Assembly: GCF_000234665.1 (NCBI RefSeq)
Contig: NC_018319.1
Span: 473,393-537,392, forward strand
Source: Leishmania mexicana MHOM/GT/2001/U1103
Taxonomy: Eukaryota; Euglenozoa; Kinetoplastea; Trypanosomatida; Trypanosomatidae
Direction of reading: 5' to 3'
Length of the DNA: 64,000 nt
Shown: piece after piece, positions 10,223 to 20,200 of the stretch
How positions within the stretch are numbered: the stretch's first letter is position 1
Layout of the letters: each line of letters begins with the position of its first letter
Translations under genes and position numbers: made by a program
The notes under the pieces: model-generated
Databases searched by the model: none
What the model saw: only the letters and a program-made list of their open reading frames with translations
Told to the model about the DNA's origin: nothing

Positions 10223-11416
10223 CAAGTGCCGCGGCAACGTACGCGAACCCACACGGACGGAACCACGGCAAGCGGGCGTGGGGAGACAACAGGAATACAA
10301 GAAGGTGAGCGCGTACACACGGGCACGCACTGCAGCGAGGGAGCGAGGTGCGGAGAAGTGTCAGCTGTATGCGTGAGCGCGTGCGTTCACCCAGAAATAT
10401 ATATATGCTATATAGAGTCGTGGAGACCGAGATCGAGAGGTAGACGAGTACGATACGCCGGCCGGCAGAGCGTGTATTTCCCTCTCTCGATATACACACG
10501 TATGTGCGTGGTGCGTGGTGTCTGGTGTCTGGGATATTCGTAAAGAAACGAAAGAGAGTGGGGGCGGGGGCGGGGGCGTAACGGCCCCGGCGTGTGTGTG
10601 TGTGTGTATGAGCTCGCCAATCTGTGTGACCGCGTACGTGACTGGGCGAGGAGAAAGGGTAGGAAGGGGTGCGCGCGCGGCAGTGACAACGACTGTGGTT
10701 GTGCAGGGGTTGCGAGGGAGGCGAGAGGGAAAGACTGGGGAGTGGTCTGGAGTGTGGTGGTGATGGAGACTGCTGAGCGTTGCGTGTGAGCTTGAGCGTG
10801 TGTGTGTGTGTGTGTGTGACACTCGTGAGATGTGTAATCCTGCAACGTGCTCATGATCCCCATGAGAGAGAGGGAGGGGAGAGAGGAGGTATCACCAAGT
10901 AGCTAGACGTGAACCAGCTGTGGCCGTCGGAGGCTCGTGGCCCGTCTACAAGAGTCCACTGATCCTCTACATGTGCATGTCTGTATCTATGCGCTTGGGG
11001 ATGGGGGGAGGGGGGCTACTCGGGTGTGCTGAGGAGAGCGACACAGGGCTACACAAAGCACCGCAGCACCCCACTTCCCCAGCCCCATCAGCGGCAACCC
11101 CCTCCAACACCCCATCAACCGTCCACACATACACATCCTCTTCCTCCACGTTTCTTGTCTCGCCCCCAGCCACTACATCTTCAGTCAAAGCCTGACATGA
11201 AAGATGTGATAGAGGAGGGCATGGGGACCCGCAGAGGCGAACGGTGCGTGCGTGCGCGCCTGTGTGTGTGTCGGCATGGGCGACTTTCATTGCAGGGACT
11301 TCAAGTGATGCAGTTCGATGCGGTTGACTGGACGCGCGGACACACTAAGCAACGGTGTGAGAGGAGGTGGTCACCAGAGGTCAGCGACCGAGACACGTTT
11401 GCGCTCTCTGCTGCGG

Positions 11417-11999
11417 CATGTCTACCTCTGTCCTATGCAGCATGAGGTCGAGCCCAACTCTTGCACCGGCCCTGTCACGGGCCCCCTATCGCCTGGTGCG
11501 AAGCAGCTGCAGAGACACACACGCGACAGCAATGCCTCAGCTCGGGCGTCTGAGGGCACAGCGCGTCAGCCTCAAACCCTACCCGCCACCCACCCGCCTC
11601 GCAGGCCACCTCACAGCCGCTCACATTGTGCCGGTCACCACACGGTGCAATCCCATCGCGATGGCACAGGGCCTCCCCCCCCACAGAGCAGCAGGACAGT
11701 GTGAGAGGGCCGGGGGTGGGATGCATTCGAGTCACGCCGACACTCTCTGCCCATCACATGAGTCGTGCATGTGCGCTGTCGCAGGTCGCTCCGGCGCAAC
11801 GCCATCCGGCACCTGACCGCCGACGTCAGCAGCGGCATCCTGCTCTGACCTCCCTACGCTGTAGGTGCTTGACCCTGTTACCAGGAGAAGCGGCTCCGCA
11901 TTGGCAAGGGATACAGGAGGGGAGAAGGGGGGGGTGCACTGCTGGGCTTCCTTCCCCGAGACAGAGTTGGGGTGTACAGATGACCCTTGGGGATGCCAC
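11417..11999. mobile_element. SIDER2-like retroposon, copy A
   Basis: This 583-bp unit is almost identical to the reverse complement of 35832-36414. By eye I count five substitutions and two 1-nt homopolymer differences. It has no conserved open frame. Size, absence of coding capacity, dispersed position and presence in a 3'UTR fit the SIDER2 elements of Leishmania, which are degenerate remnants of ingi/L1Tc-clade retroposons often linked to mRNA instability. I saw no target-site duplication or A-rich tail at the shared boundaries. The copy starts about 495 nt downstream of the CorA-like stop codon in the transcript. The repeat itself is certain; the SIDER2 name rests on recall of the family. 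Confidence 0.78.
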
Positions 12000-12493
12000 A
12001 CACGGAGAGCGAGCGCGCCACAGAGACGCAGCGAGGGTCGACAGGTGGGGGAGGGTGATTAAGGCGAAACACACCGTAAGCATGATAAATCGATGGGGAC
12101 AAGAACAGCGACAGGAAACACCGGCGGCACCAACCACAGCTGCAGGAGTGGAGGGTCACGGCGCTCGCGCTGAGCGATCCGCCGGCTTCATTTTTCCGGT
12201 GCTCCTTCAGACGTCACCCCACCACCCTTTTACCAGCAGCAAAGTATACACCGACACGCCGTTAGACACGGCACACGATTGAGCCAAGTGGCAAGAGAGC
12301 GAATGCGGAGACACACACACACACACGGACAACCGAGCACGACCTCATCCACGCAGACACGGTGACTGCCCGCGGAGGACACCAAGGAAAAGCAGAGGTA
12401 GAGAGGTCGTGGTGGCGGAGGCTGCCGTTCATCCGCTGAACGGCTCCGTCCCCCTCCCCCTCTCGTGCGCCAGAAAAAAAAGTCCCCGGCGCC

Positions 12494-14941
12494 TCAGTGC
12501 TCGCGCACAAAGAGGACATGCATGGCGATGACCAGGATGATGCACAGGGCCCAAAAGAAGGCGTAGCCGTAGTCCCACGTCAGCTCCGGGAAGTTCTTCT
12601 GGAAGTTCATGCCATACACGCCAGCCAGGAACGTCACCGGTGTAAAGAGCATCGTCACACGGGTCAGCACGGCCATCAGCTCAGTGGTGCGGAAGCTCTG
12701 CAGGGAGATGTGCAGGTTCAGCAGCGTCTTGGCGTCATCCCGCACCTCCAGGGCGCGGTCGCTAATCTCAATGCAGGACGCGCACATCTGCCCCTCCATC
12801 TCACGCGAGCACAGCCGCAGCTTCGTGAACGCCTTGGCCAGAACCGCCTGGGTGACGTTGATCATCCGGTGCTGCACGTTCGTACGACGGTGCAGGTGGT
12901 GCAGGAAGTTGTTCATCTCCCCCTTGTTCATTGGCGAGCGGTCCTGCTCGTCCAGCAGTCGGCGCAAAAACGGCGACCGCGAGCTGCCGGCGAAGTGGTG
13001 CAGAATTCGCTTATCTATGTAGTGGCAGGAGACATCCGGCGTCGTCACGGCCCGCTTCTCCACGAACAGCTTCGCTTCGCATTTTTCAAGGAGCGCCGTG
13101 TGCACGTCGAGGCTGAGGTGGTACGTGTAGATGGCGTCATCGATGATCTTGAGAAGGAACTCCTGGAAGGACACGTTGCTGTTCTCGATGACCCGCTTCC
13201 ACTGTGAGCGCAGGTTTGCCATGCTGTGCGTGTCGACGCGGTGCAGGGTGATGACGATGTGCTGCTTCAGGTCCACAACGATAATCCACCGATTCGTCAG
13301 CTCCATCACGCTGTCGTCGGAGATGGCGATCTTTTCGGTCGCCACACGCAGGTTGAGCAGGTACTGGCCAGCGTGGTTGGGCGACTCGCACACCTGCGGC
13401 AGCACCAGCGTGTGCTCGCGATCGACGAGGAACGAATCGCATAACTTGAAGCGGTTGGTTAGGTAGCGCAGTGTCGCGTTGTACTGTTGCCGGCTGGTGT
13501 CTCTGCCCGTCACGTCCACCCAATACCAGTTGAAGCTCTGCTCAAAGTACGAGGACTTGGCTCTGCGGGAAGTGGAGGAAGAGGTGTGCGTCGTCGTCAT
13601 CTCCTCCCAGGCGCGGCGCTCCTCCAGCGTCATCTCTGCCAGCTGGAAGACCTGCGACTCTCGGGTCGGCAGCGCCATCATGACTGGCTCGTCGGGGCTG
13701 GGCTTGGTGACGGAGGTACGCGGCTTGGCTGGGATGACCTGAGACTGTCCCTTGTGAACGAAGATCGGGTCACGGAGCTGGGAGGCGTGTAACTCGACGT
13801 CGCGGAAGTGATTGCCAGAGCCGCCGCGGCTGTTGAAGTATTGAATGCACACGACATCCTCCTTGTTGAGTACCGCGTGAATGTGCGGTGCCGGGCCGCC
13901 GGCGCGAGCTCCATCGTCCCGGTGCAAGAAGGCGCCATACTTGGCCTTGCCGCGGCTGACTGTCGGTGCAGTCGCGAAGCCCATAGCGCTGCCGCTGGGG
14001 GAAGCGAGGGTGGCGTCTTTGGTGCCTGGTGCAAGGGCTAGCATTGACGGCGGTACCGCTGCGCCACTGGCTACGTGGCTTGTGAGAGGGTCTTCAGAAG
14101 GAATCACCTGGTAGCCGTGCCGCCCGTGCGCGCCGGCGCAATACTCCTCTGACCCCCCTCTCTCACGGCTGCCAAATCCCACGACAGCGCCCCCCCTGGT
14201 CACCAGCGGGGAGCGCACGAGCCGCGGCGCGTCGTTGTATGCGACGCGCTCATGGTGGCCGAGCAAGCCCTCCTCGATGGGATCGTTGAGGGTGCGCCAC
14301 ACGTTGGAGCGCGGCACAATAATAAAGCGATTACTGGACGACGACGACGATGACGACGATGACGACGACGAGGACGAGGAACGGCTGGGGCGGTGGCTGG
14401 CACTCCTGGTGTCAACACCGGTGGTGGCGCGCGAGCGGGCATCGCGGGACGGCCGCGTGCGAGTTGATGTAGAGGTCGAGCGCGAGCTCTTGCGCGAACG
14501 GCGACTACGGCGACGGTGGCGGCGCCCGCGCGACCGCTTTGACTTGCTCTTGTACGTGGACGCCGAGGACGCACCCGAGTCCAGGATCTGCTGCTTCGCC
14601 TGAGCAAACTCCTCCCTTGTGAGTCCGCCATTCTGATGCAGCTCGTGCAAACCTTTGATCGACTCTACAATCTCGAGCGGCCGCAGCGCGTGGGAATGCG
14701 CATTGCCCACGCGAGCCTCAGTGGAGGCGGGGGGCAACACGACGTTGGCGAGGTCCTGCACACGTGGCGGTAGTGGCACATGGCTGGACCCCAGCTCGCT
14801 CGCCGCGCTAGGGCGCTCGAAGGAGGGTGGGGTGAGGAAGGCGGAGGTGCCAAGGTTCGTCAGCCGATCCGGCGACGTCATGGTAACGTCCTCTGCCGGT
14901 AACGACGCCGGCGTCCCGGTTTTCGAGGCGTTGGACGACAT
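12494..14941 (-). CDS. CorA-like Mg2+ transporter with SHOCT-like and RS-rich N-terminus
   Basis: This 815-residue protein has a CorA/ALR-type C-terminus. The signature YGMN (GMN at 777-779) ends the first membrane helix, and a second helix (about 791-812) is followed by a very short tail, VREH. These proteins are pentameric divalent-cation channels, mainly for Mg2+. The ATG at 14941 is used because the longer frame to 15025 begins with GTG. The N-terminus is unusual. Residues 92-121 (around LHELHQNGGLTREEF) resemble a SHOCT helical hairpin. Residues 130-180 are Arg/Ser-rich, and a run of about 16 Ser follows near 187-203, encoded by an imperfect trinucleotide repeat. The soluble domain occupies the middle. 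The target membrane is unknown, and no clear targeting peptide is visible. Confidence 0.85.
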   Translation of the reverse strand: MSSNASKTGTPASLPAEDVTMTSPDRLTNLGTSAFLTPPSFERPSAASELGSSHVPLPPRVQDLANVVLPPASTEARVGNAHSHALRPLEIVESIKGLHELHQNGGLTREEFAQAKQQILDSGASSASTYKSKSKRSRGRRHRRRSRRSRKSSRSTSTSTRTRPSRDARSRATTGVDTRSASHRPSRSSSSSSSSSSSSSSSSNRFIIVPRSNVWRTLNDPIEEGLLGHHERVAYNDAPRLVRSPLVTRGGAVVGFGSRERGGSEEYCAGAHGRHGYQVIPSEDPLTSHVASGAAVPPSMLALAPGTKDATLASPSGSAMGFATAPTVSRGKAKYGAFLHRDDGARAGGPAPHIHAVLNKEDVVCIQYFNSRGGSGNHFRDVELHASQLRDPIFVHKGQSQVIPAKPRTSVTKPSPDEPVMMALPTRESQVFQLAEMTLEERRAWEEMTTTHTSSSTSRRAKSSYFEQSFNWYWVDVTGRDTSRQQYNATLRYLTNRFKLCDSFLVDREHTLVLPQVCESPNHAGQYLLNLRVATEKIAISDDSVMELTNRWIIVVDLKQHIVITLHRVDTHSMANLRSQWKRVIENSNVSFQEFLLKIIDDAIYTYHLSLDVHTALLEKCEAKLFVEKRAVTTPDVSCHYIDKRILHHFAGSSRSPFLRRLLDEQDRSPMNKGEMNNFLHHLHRRTNVQHRMINVTQAVLAKAFTKLRLCSREMEGQMCASCIEISDRALEVRDDAKTLLNLHISLQSFRTTELMAVLTRVTMLFTPVTFLAGVYGMNFQKNFPELTWDYGYAFFWALCIILVIAMHVLFVREH
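14338..14384 (-). repeat. Ser-codon trinucleotide repeat inside the CorA-like gene
   Basis: On the plus strand this is an imperfect GAC/GAT/GAG triplet run. Read on the coding strand it gives a poly-Ser stretch just after the RS-rich segment. Such runs often change length between strains. Confidence 0.8.
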
Positions 14942-15841
14942 GAGGCTGCGCCCCGGGGTGTGCTGATTCACACAAGGACCCTCTCGTTCTTCTCGTGAGA
15001 GCAGCCACAGCAGCGGTGTGTGCACGTACGCCGCGCGGCGGAGTCACCCAGGCTTTCCTGGATTATGAAGGACGCGCAGACCTCCTGCCAGTGTCGGCGA
15101 GTAGTAAATAGAGGCGAGGCCACGAGGAAGACCGTCAGCACCACGTCGTTTGCAAAGCGGAGCGCCGCTTGAGGTCGGTGTGTTATATGTGTGTGGGATG
15201 TGCTTGCAGTGCGCTTGCGGCAAATGCTGTTTTGGAGTGGAGTGGGGGAGGGTGTGTGTGGCGTGAGATGGGCGTGAATGCGAAGACGACTGCACATCTG
15301 GCCAGATGGAGCCGCGTGTGCGTGTGCGCTCAAAACTTATGCAGGCACACAGCCAGCCAAGCGCACGCTGCGCTACATGAAGTCGCGACGACACGGATGG
15401 GCACACCTTGACGCGCGTCCTCGGGGGCGCGAGCACGGGTGCATTGCGCGTAGCTACCGTCGCCCGCATTTCGCCTCTTGCAGGCAAGAGGGAGACGAAA
15501 AAGGGACAAGAGGACGGGTGTGCGGTAGTGCCCAAGTGTGTGCACACACACGCACGCATCGACACAACTGCTTGATGCGACGGTTGAACTCCGTGGTGTC
15601 TTCACTTCGATTACTTGTAAAGCTGCGAGCTGCCACACACACACACGCACACGCATTGAAGCTCATCGCTCTCGGCGCAGCCGCGCGCGCGTGTGTGCCT
15701 TCAATGCGGCTGCGAGACGGAATGCCGAGGGAGACAGCTGCAGCACGAGTTACAAAAGAGGAAAATAGAGCTCAACGGGCAGACTTTGCACACCTTACGT
15801 TCCCCGCCAACACCACAATACATCGACTCAGATCCGCACCA
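14942..15841. other. Intergenic: 3'UTR of EIF4G2 and 5' flank of CorA-like gene
   Basis: This 0.9-kb gap holds short CA/GT patches (for example 15541-15555 and 15634-15656) and no supported gene. An open frame continuing the CorA-like reading frame to 15025 starts with GTG and looks like leader sequence. Confidence 0.55.
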
Positions 15842-18800
15842 TTACTCAGCCTTGCCACCGCCACCGCCAGTGCCTCGACGCGAGTCCTCGCGCAAAATGC
15901 CGCCAGCATTACCACCGCCACCGCCCCCCCGATGAAGTGCGGTGCCGTTGCCGCGGCTACCACCACCACCGCCACGGCCACGGTCAAAGTGGCCGCTGCC
16001 TCGCCCGGCGCGCGAGCCGCCGTGCTGACGGTCGTAGCGACCCCCACCGCCGTGGCGGCTACCGTCGTGACTACTAGCGTAGTTGGATGACGTCGACAAC
16101 GACCCTGTGGGCTGCTGCTGCTGTTGTGTTGGTTCGCCGCCCTTGCTGCCCCCTGGCCTGGGGTGCCGCTCATTTCCGCCCTCTGCTTGGCTGCGCCGTC
16201 GGTTCTTGTAGGAGTTGCGGTACAGCCGCTTGCTGTTGTCCTCGCCGCCGCGTGCCGTCTGGAAGGAGCCGTTGCTCTGGTTGCTCCGCCGCGGTGACAG
16301 CTGCCGCTGCGAGTGGCGGCTGCTGGTGTGCCCGCTGTCTGCATCGCGGCGCGGTGGGTGGCTGTCGCGGGGGCGGAACTCGCCGAAGCTGCTGGCGTTG
16401 GAACTCTGCAACCCATCCACAGACCCCGTTCCCCCACCTACGCCGCCACCGTTGTTGCCGTTGCCGTTGCTATTTGTAGCCACTGCGCCGTTGACGGAGC
16501 GCATAGAAATGCTGCCGCTGAGCAGGACGTCATCGGTGCCGCGGCGATCCATAATACGCGGGTAGTCGGCGCTCGGCGGCGCAGCAAGCGCGCGGCCGCC
16601 CTCTTGGGTTGGTTTCTCGATGGCACCGTCGCACTCCGCCTCGTAAAATCGATCGGCTCGCTCCATCGTCTCGTCTGACAAGATGTGCATGCACACAAAC
16701 TTTCGCAGCACTCGCGCTGCGGCCGACATCGTCATGGGGCGAGGCGTGTAGCGGAGAATCTCGTACACCTCCGTCACGATGGCCATCTCGCGCTCCGCGC
16801 GTGTCACGCCGTCGACGGTGATTTGAAGGAGGTCCATGTTGTCCTCCACGAGCGCGTCACCGTTGGAGCACAGTTCTGCGATGAGAAGCGCGCTAAGCAC
16901 CTCCGCAGCAAGCGTCGAGTCGCGGCTCGTCGTCCGCGGCGACGTGCGCAGCTGCTCGAAGATGACCTCGCGGGACGGCGAGCCGGTGCGGAAGGCGTGG
17001 TAGAACCGCAACTCCAGCGACTGCTGTCGCACGTCGCTGAAGTCGACGATGCTATCGAGCAGCGCCTGCGCCTCGCTGGGGCCGCCGGGCATAACGAGAC
17101 TGTGCAGCACAAGCAGCGGTCGGTACCGCACAAAGCTCTGCGCCTCCGTCGACGCCTGCCACGGCAGCTTCTCCGGGGCGACGAGCACATGTGTCATGTA
17201 TTTGCCTACTTCGACGAGGTAGCTGCGCACGGCCGGTGGGGCGTTGTACACGAGCAGCTCGAGGCCCTCGTTCAACAGCTCCTCGTCGTAGACGACACGC
17301 GCGTGGTCGGACAAGACGAGCTGTGCCCAGAACTGGAAGACGTGGAGGTCCTCATAGAGCTTACCTTCGATGGCACGCTGCAGGGCCTCCATGGCGACCT
17401 CGTGCAGCTGCTCGCGACACATCGCCACCGTCTCCGCAACCTCCTCGCTCGCCGCATTCGTGTGCGCCGTCAGCTGCTCTACGCAGGCGACGAGCACGGC
17501 GCCAGTCTGCTTGCGTGTCTTCTCTTCCTTGACAACGGAGAGGCACCGGTCCATCCACGCACCGAGGGCCGGCAGCACATTGCCGTACGTGTCGAAGAGC
17601 TGCACGGCCACCTCGTCGGCGCTGCATTGGCCACTGGAGAAGACCGCCATCAGCTTCGCGATCGCCTCAGGACGCACGTGCTGAAGAGTTGACCGCGACG
17701 TTAGCGTGGCGATGGGGCGTGTGATGGCGCCAGTAACAGGAGACTCGGTGGTCGCCATGCCGTTAATTGAGACGGCGGAGTCACTAAGACTCACGCTGCC
17801 CACTTGCTTGCTGCGTGGCGCTGGCAGAGGCTGCCCGCCCACCATCGTGGAACTCATCGACAGCTGCCCGCTCGCGTCTGCCGCAGTGACCGCTGATAGC
17901 GCCGCTGCAGCCGACAGCGGAGCGGGGGAGACGGCGGAGAACACCCCCTGCTCAGAGACGTCGCAGGGCGGCGGCGACTGCGTCGGCGAGATGTGCGACA
18001 GTTGAGGCGTAACGAAAGCCGCCACACTCGGCGCACTACTCATCATCGGCGAGGCCGGCTCCTTGGGTAGCATGGCACGGAGGTCATCGACCGTAGACAT
18101 GAGCACGAAGCGGCAACGACTGATGGAGTAGTGCTTGACCCAGTACTCAAGCTGGCTCAGCAGCTGCGGCAGCATCCGGCGCCCCTCTGCGGACTGTACG
18201 AAGTAGCGCTCCTTGGCGGTCTTGACGACGGTGATGATCTCGTCCACCTGCGACTCCGTCGGTGTGTACGACGGCGGCACGGCAAACTCCCCAAACTCGG
18301 AGCCGAGACAGCAGATGCGGAAGATGACGGAGATAACAGAAGCGGCGACGATATCGCGCAGGAACAGCTCGCACACGAATCGGACGTTGCCACACATGCG
18401 GTCGCGACGCTCCTTTTCCGTCTCGCCGCCGATCGCCTGAGCGCCTTCGATGGCGGACGTCAGCGGGGAGGACGTGTCGTCCACCGCCGTCGCCATCGCC
18501 GTCGGACTGGACGCGTCCGTCTCCTCAGCTCGGATGCTCTGCAGAAACTCGGCCTGGCAGCGCTTCAGCAATGCCATCCGCAGACGGTACTCAAGACTCT
18601 GTGTCTTGTCACCGACGATGTGCTGTCCTTGCGGCACTTTGCAGAGGGCCGCGATGAGGTCAGCGTAGCTGTGGCTGAAGTGCTGCTCCCGCACCGCCTT
18701 GGTGAAGAAGGCGTCCACGATTTTCGTCATCTGCTCCGTGTTTGCCTCGGGGATGGGTAGGCGCAGCAGCTCGTTCTTGACCTCGCGAAACTTGACCGGG

Positions 18801-20200
18801 TCGGTGGTCACCTTGTTCAGCACCGCCACCACCATGTGGTGGATCATCTTCTTCTCCACTTCGCCGAACAGACCCCGGCGGCGCAGCGATCCCTGCGCGA
18901 GCGAGATGGGTGCCTCCTGGCGACCTTCCCACACGTCACCGAGCGCCTCCAGCGCATTCGACTTCTTCACTGCGACGCTGGTGCCGATGCGCAGGGCAGT
19001 AGGGGAGCCGAACCCGCCGCCGTCCCGGCTGGGCAGGTCTGCCAGCGCGCCGATCCCAGTCTTCGAGCTGCCGACGGAGCTGAGACTTAGACTACCCTTC
19101 TTCCCCTTCTTCGCGGCAGTTCCTATGGCACTCGGTGTCGGGCTCGTGCCACCCATCCGCAGCGGCGCGGACTTGGCTGCTCGCTCGTTGAACTCGTGCA
19201 CGAAGCGCTGCACCCCGGGCGGGACGTGTGCCGTTTCATGGCGGTACTCCGCCATCCACGCGGCGATCTGAGCTGCATCAAAGGCCACGATATCACACGT
19301 GGTGCGCAGCTGCGGCGGCTCCGCTGGCGACTCGTCCTCCGGCGCAGCACTCGGCTCCGCCGCCGCCGCAGTCACCTCATCCTTGCCGTGGTCTTGCGGC
19401 ACCGCGGCGGTCTCCCGCTCTTCCGCGCCTACCCTCTCGGCGGCGTCGGACGACCTCTGTGCTTCCTCAGCGGTCTCAGATCCTTCCTCCTGCTCTGCTG
19501 CAGCCTCCTCGGGGACAGTCTTCGCGTCGGCCCTGCCTGCTACTTCACCAGCAGCAGCATCATCCTTTGTGGCGGTGTCCTTCTCCGCCTCGTCGGCGGT
19601 GGCGACTACGGCGCTACATGACGGTGCCTCATCGGCAACGTAGTCGAGCGAGGCATCCGTTCTACCTCCCTCCTCTTCCTTTGCCATGCTTTCCGCCTCG
19701 TCGGCTGCTGTGGGCGCTGCAGTGTCGTCCGGTGCGTTCGCCCCTATCTGCGCTGTCGCCGCGTTCTCAGTCTCCGCTGGAGCAACAGCCACAGCCGCAG
19801 CCGAGTCCTCTTCGAGAGGTTTGTTGGCGGCTTCCTGCTCGGCCGGTGCCACCGTCACAGCCTCTTCCTTCGCTGCCTGTTTCTCTGCTGCTTCCAGGGA
19901 GCGCGACTGGACAACCTCGGTGACTGCTGCGGTGGCCGCGTCTTCTGCTCGTGCGTCGGCGAGTGGGCCGGCAGCGGCGACCTCCGCCTCTTCGATAGTG
20001 GGCGCTGAACTGGCGTACGGCAAGGCCTGCATGCCGTCTGCGTACTTGGTGAGGCGCTGTCGAGGACTGAACAGGATGTCGTTGAGGGTGGACGGAAAGG
20101 CGTAGAAAGAGCTCGGGGTGCTGCGTGATCCCTCCAGATTCCCCGGCACCGAGCTACACCGCCGCGCTGGCGACCGCACACCACGACCGGAGTGCTCCAT
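15842..20200 (-). CDS. EIF4G2: eIF4G-like translation initiation scaffold (MIF4G protein)
   Basis: This 1452-residue protein has a MIF4G HEAT domain at about 445-715, with the typical entry GEVEKKMIHHMVVAVLNKVT and repeated amphipathic helices. MIF4G proteins bind eIF4A and assemble cap-binding complexes. Residues 75-300 are Ala/Glu-rich and probably disordered. A segment at 299-340 (RTTCDIVAFDAAQ...) sits just before the MIF4G, where an eIF4E contact would be expected, but no canonical YxxxxL motif is obvious. The C-terminal 130 residues form an RGG/Gly-rich, Asn/Arg-rich tail typical of RNA binding. Kinetoplastids have five EIF4G paralogues. The choice of EIF4G2 rests on this chromosomal neighbourhood from memory, and it is not the orthologue of human EIF4G2/DAP5. 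The ATG at 20200 is the first in frame. Confidence 0.78.
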   Translation of the reverse strand: MEHSGRGVRSPARRCSSVPGNLEGSRSTPSSFYAFPSTLNDILFSPRQRLTKYADGMQALPYASSAPTIEEAEVAAAGPLADARAEDAATAAVTEVVQSRSLEAAEKQAAKEEAVTVAPAEQEAANKPLEEDSAAAVAVAPAETENAATAQIGANAPDDTAAPTAADEAESMAKEEEGGRTDASLDYVADEAPSCSAVVATADEAEKDTATKDDAAAGEVAGRADAKTVPEEAAAEQEEGSETAEEAQRSSDAAERVGAEERETAAVPQDHGKDEVTAAAAEPSAAPEDESPAEPPQLRTTCDIVAFDAAQIAAWMAEYRHETAHVPPGVQRFVHEFNERAAKSAPLRMGGTSPTPSAIGTAAKKGKKGSLSLSSVGSSKTGIGALADLPSRDGGGFGSPTALRIGTSVAVKKSNALEALGDVWEGRQEAPISLAQGSLRRRGLFGEVEKKMIHHMVVAVLNKVTTDPVKFREVKNELLRLPIPEANTEQMTKIVDAFFTKAVREQHFSHSYADLIAALCKVPQGQHIVGDKTQSLEYRLRMALLKRCQAEFLQSIRAEETDASSPTAMATAVDDTSSPLTSAIEGAQAIGGETEKERRDRMCGNVRFVCELFLRDIVAASVISVIFRICCLGSEFGEFAVPPSYTPTESQVDEIITVVKTAKERYFVQSAEGRRMLPQLLSQLEYWVKHYSISRCRFVLMSTVDDLRAMLPKEPASPMMSSAPSVAAFVTPQLSHISPTQSPPPCDVSEQGVFSAVSPAPLSAAAALSAVTAADASGQLSMSSTMVGGQPLPAPRSKQVGSVSLSDSAVSINGMATTESPVTGAITRPIATLTSRSTLQHVRPEAIAKLMAVFSSGQCSADEVAVQLFDTYGNVLPALGAWMDRCLSVVKEEKTRKQTGAVLVACVEQLTAHTNAASEEVAETVAMCREQLHEVAMEALQRAIEGKLYEDLHVFQFWAQLVLSDHARVVYDEELLNEGLELLVYNAPPAVRSYLVEVGKYMTHVLVAPEKLPWQASTEAQSFVRYRPLLVLHSLVMPGGPSEAQALLDSIVDFSDVRQQSLELRFYHAFRTGSPSREVIFEQLRTSPRTTSRDSTLAAEVLSALLIAELCSNGDALVEDNMDLLQITVDGVTRAEREMAIVTEVYEILRYTPRPMTMSAAARVLRKFVCMHILSDETMERADRFYEAECDGAIEKPTQEGGRALAAPPSADYPRIMDRRGTDDVLLSGSISMRSVNGAVATNSNGNGNNGGGVGGGTGSVDGLQSSNASSFGEFRPRDSHPPRRDADSGHTSSRHSQRQLSPRRSNQSNGSFQTARGGEDNSKRLYRNSYKNRRRSQAEGGNERHPRPGGSKGGEPTQQQQQPTGSLSTSSNYASSHDGSRHGGGGRYDRQHGGSRAGRGSGHFDRGRGGGGGSRGNGTALHRGGGGGGNAGGILREDSRRGTGGGGGKAE

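Larger units (their letters stand above)
10157..12493. other. Intergenic: 3'UTR of CorA-like gene, with a SIDER2-like repeat
   Basis: This 2.3-kb gap has no supported gene. It contains GT runs at 10592-10607 and 10798-10818, a short AT-rich patch at 10396-10415, and the dispersed repeat at 11417-11999, which is annotated separately. The part next to 12493 is the start of the CorA-like 3'UTR. The part next to 10157 is the 5' flank of the USP7-like gene. Confidence 0.6.

Noticed and set aside
16685..17692. 335-codon plus-strand frame
   Set aside because: It is antisense to EIF4G2 with no motif; a shadow of GC-rich codon use.
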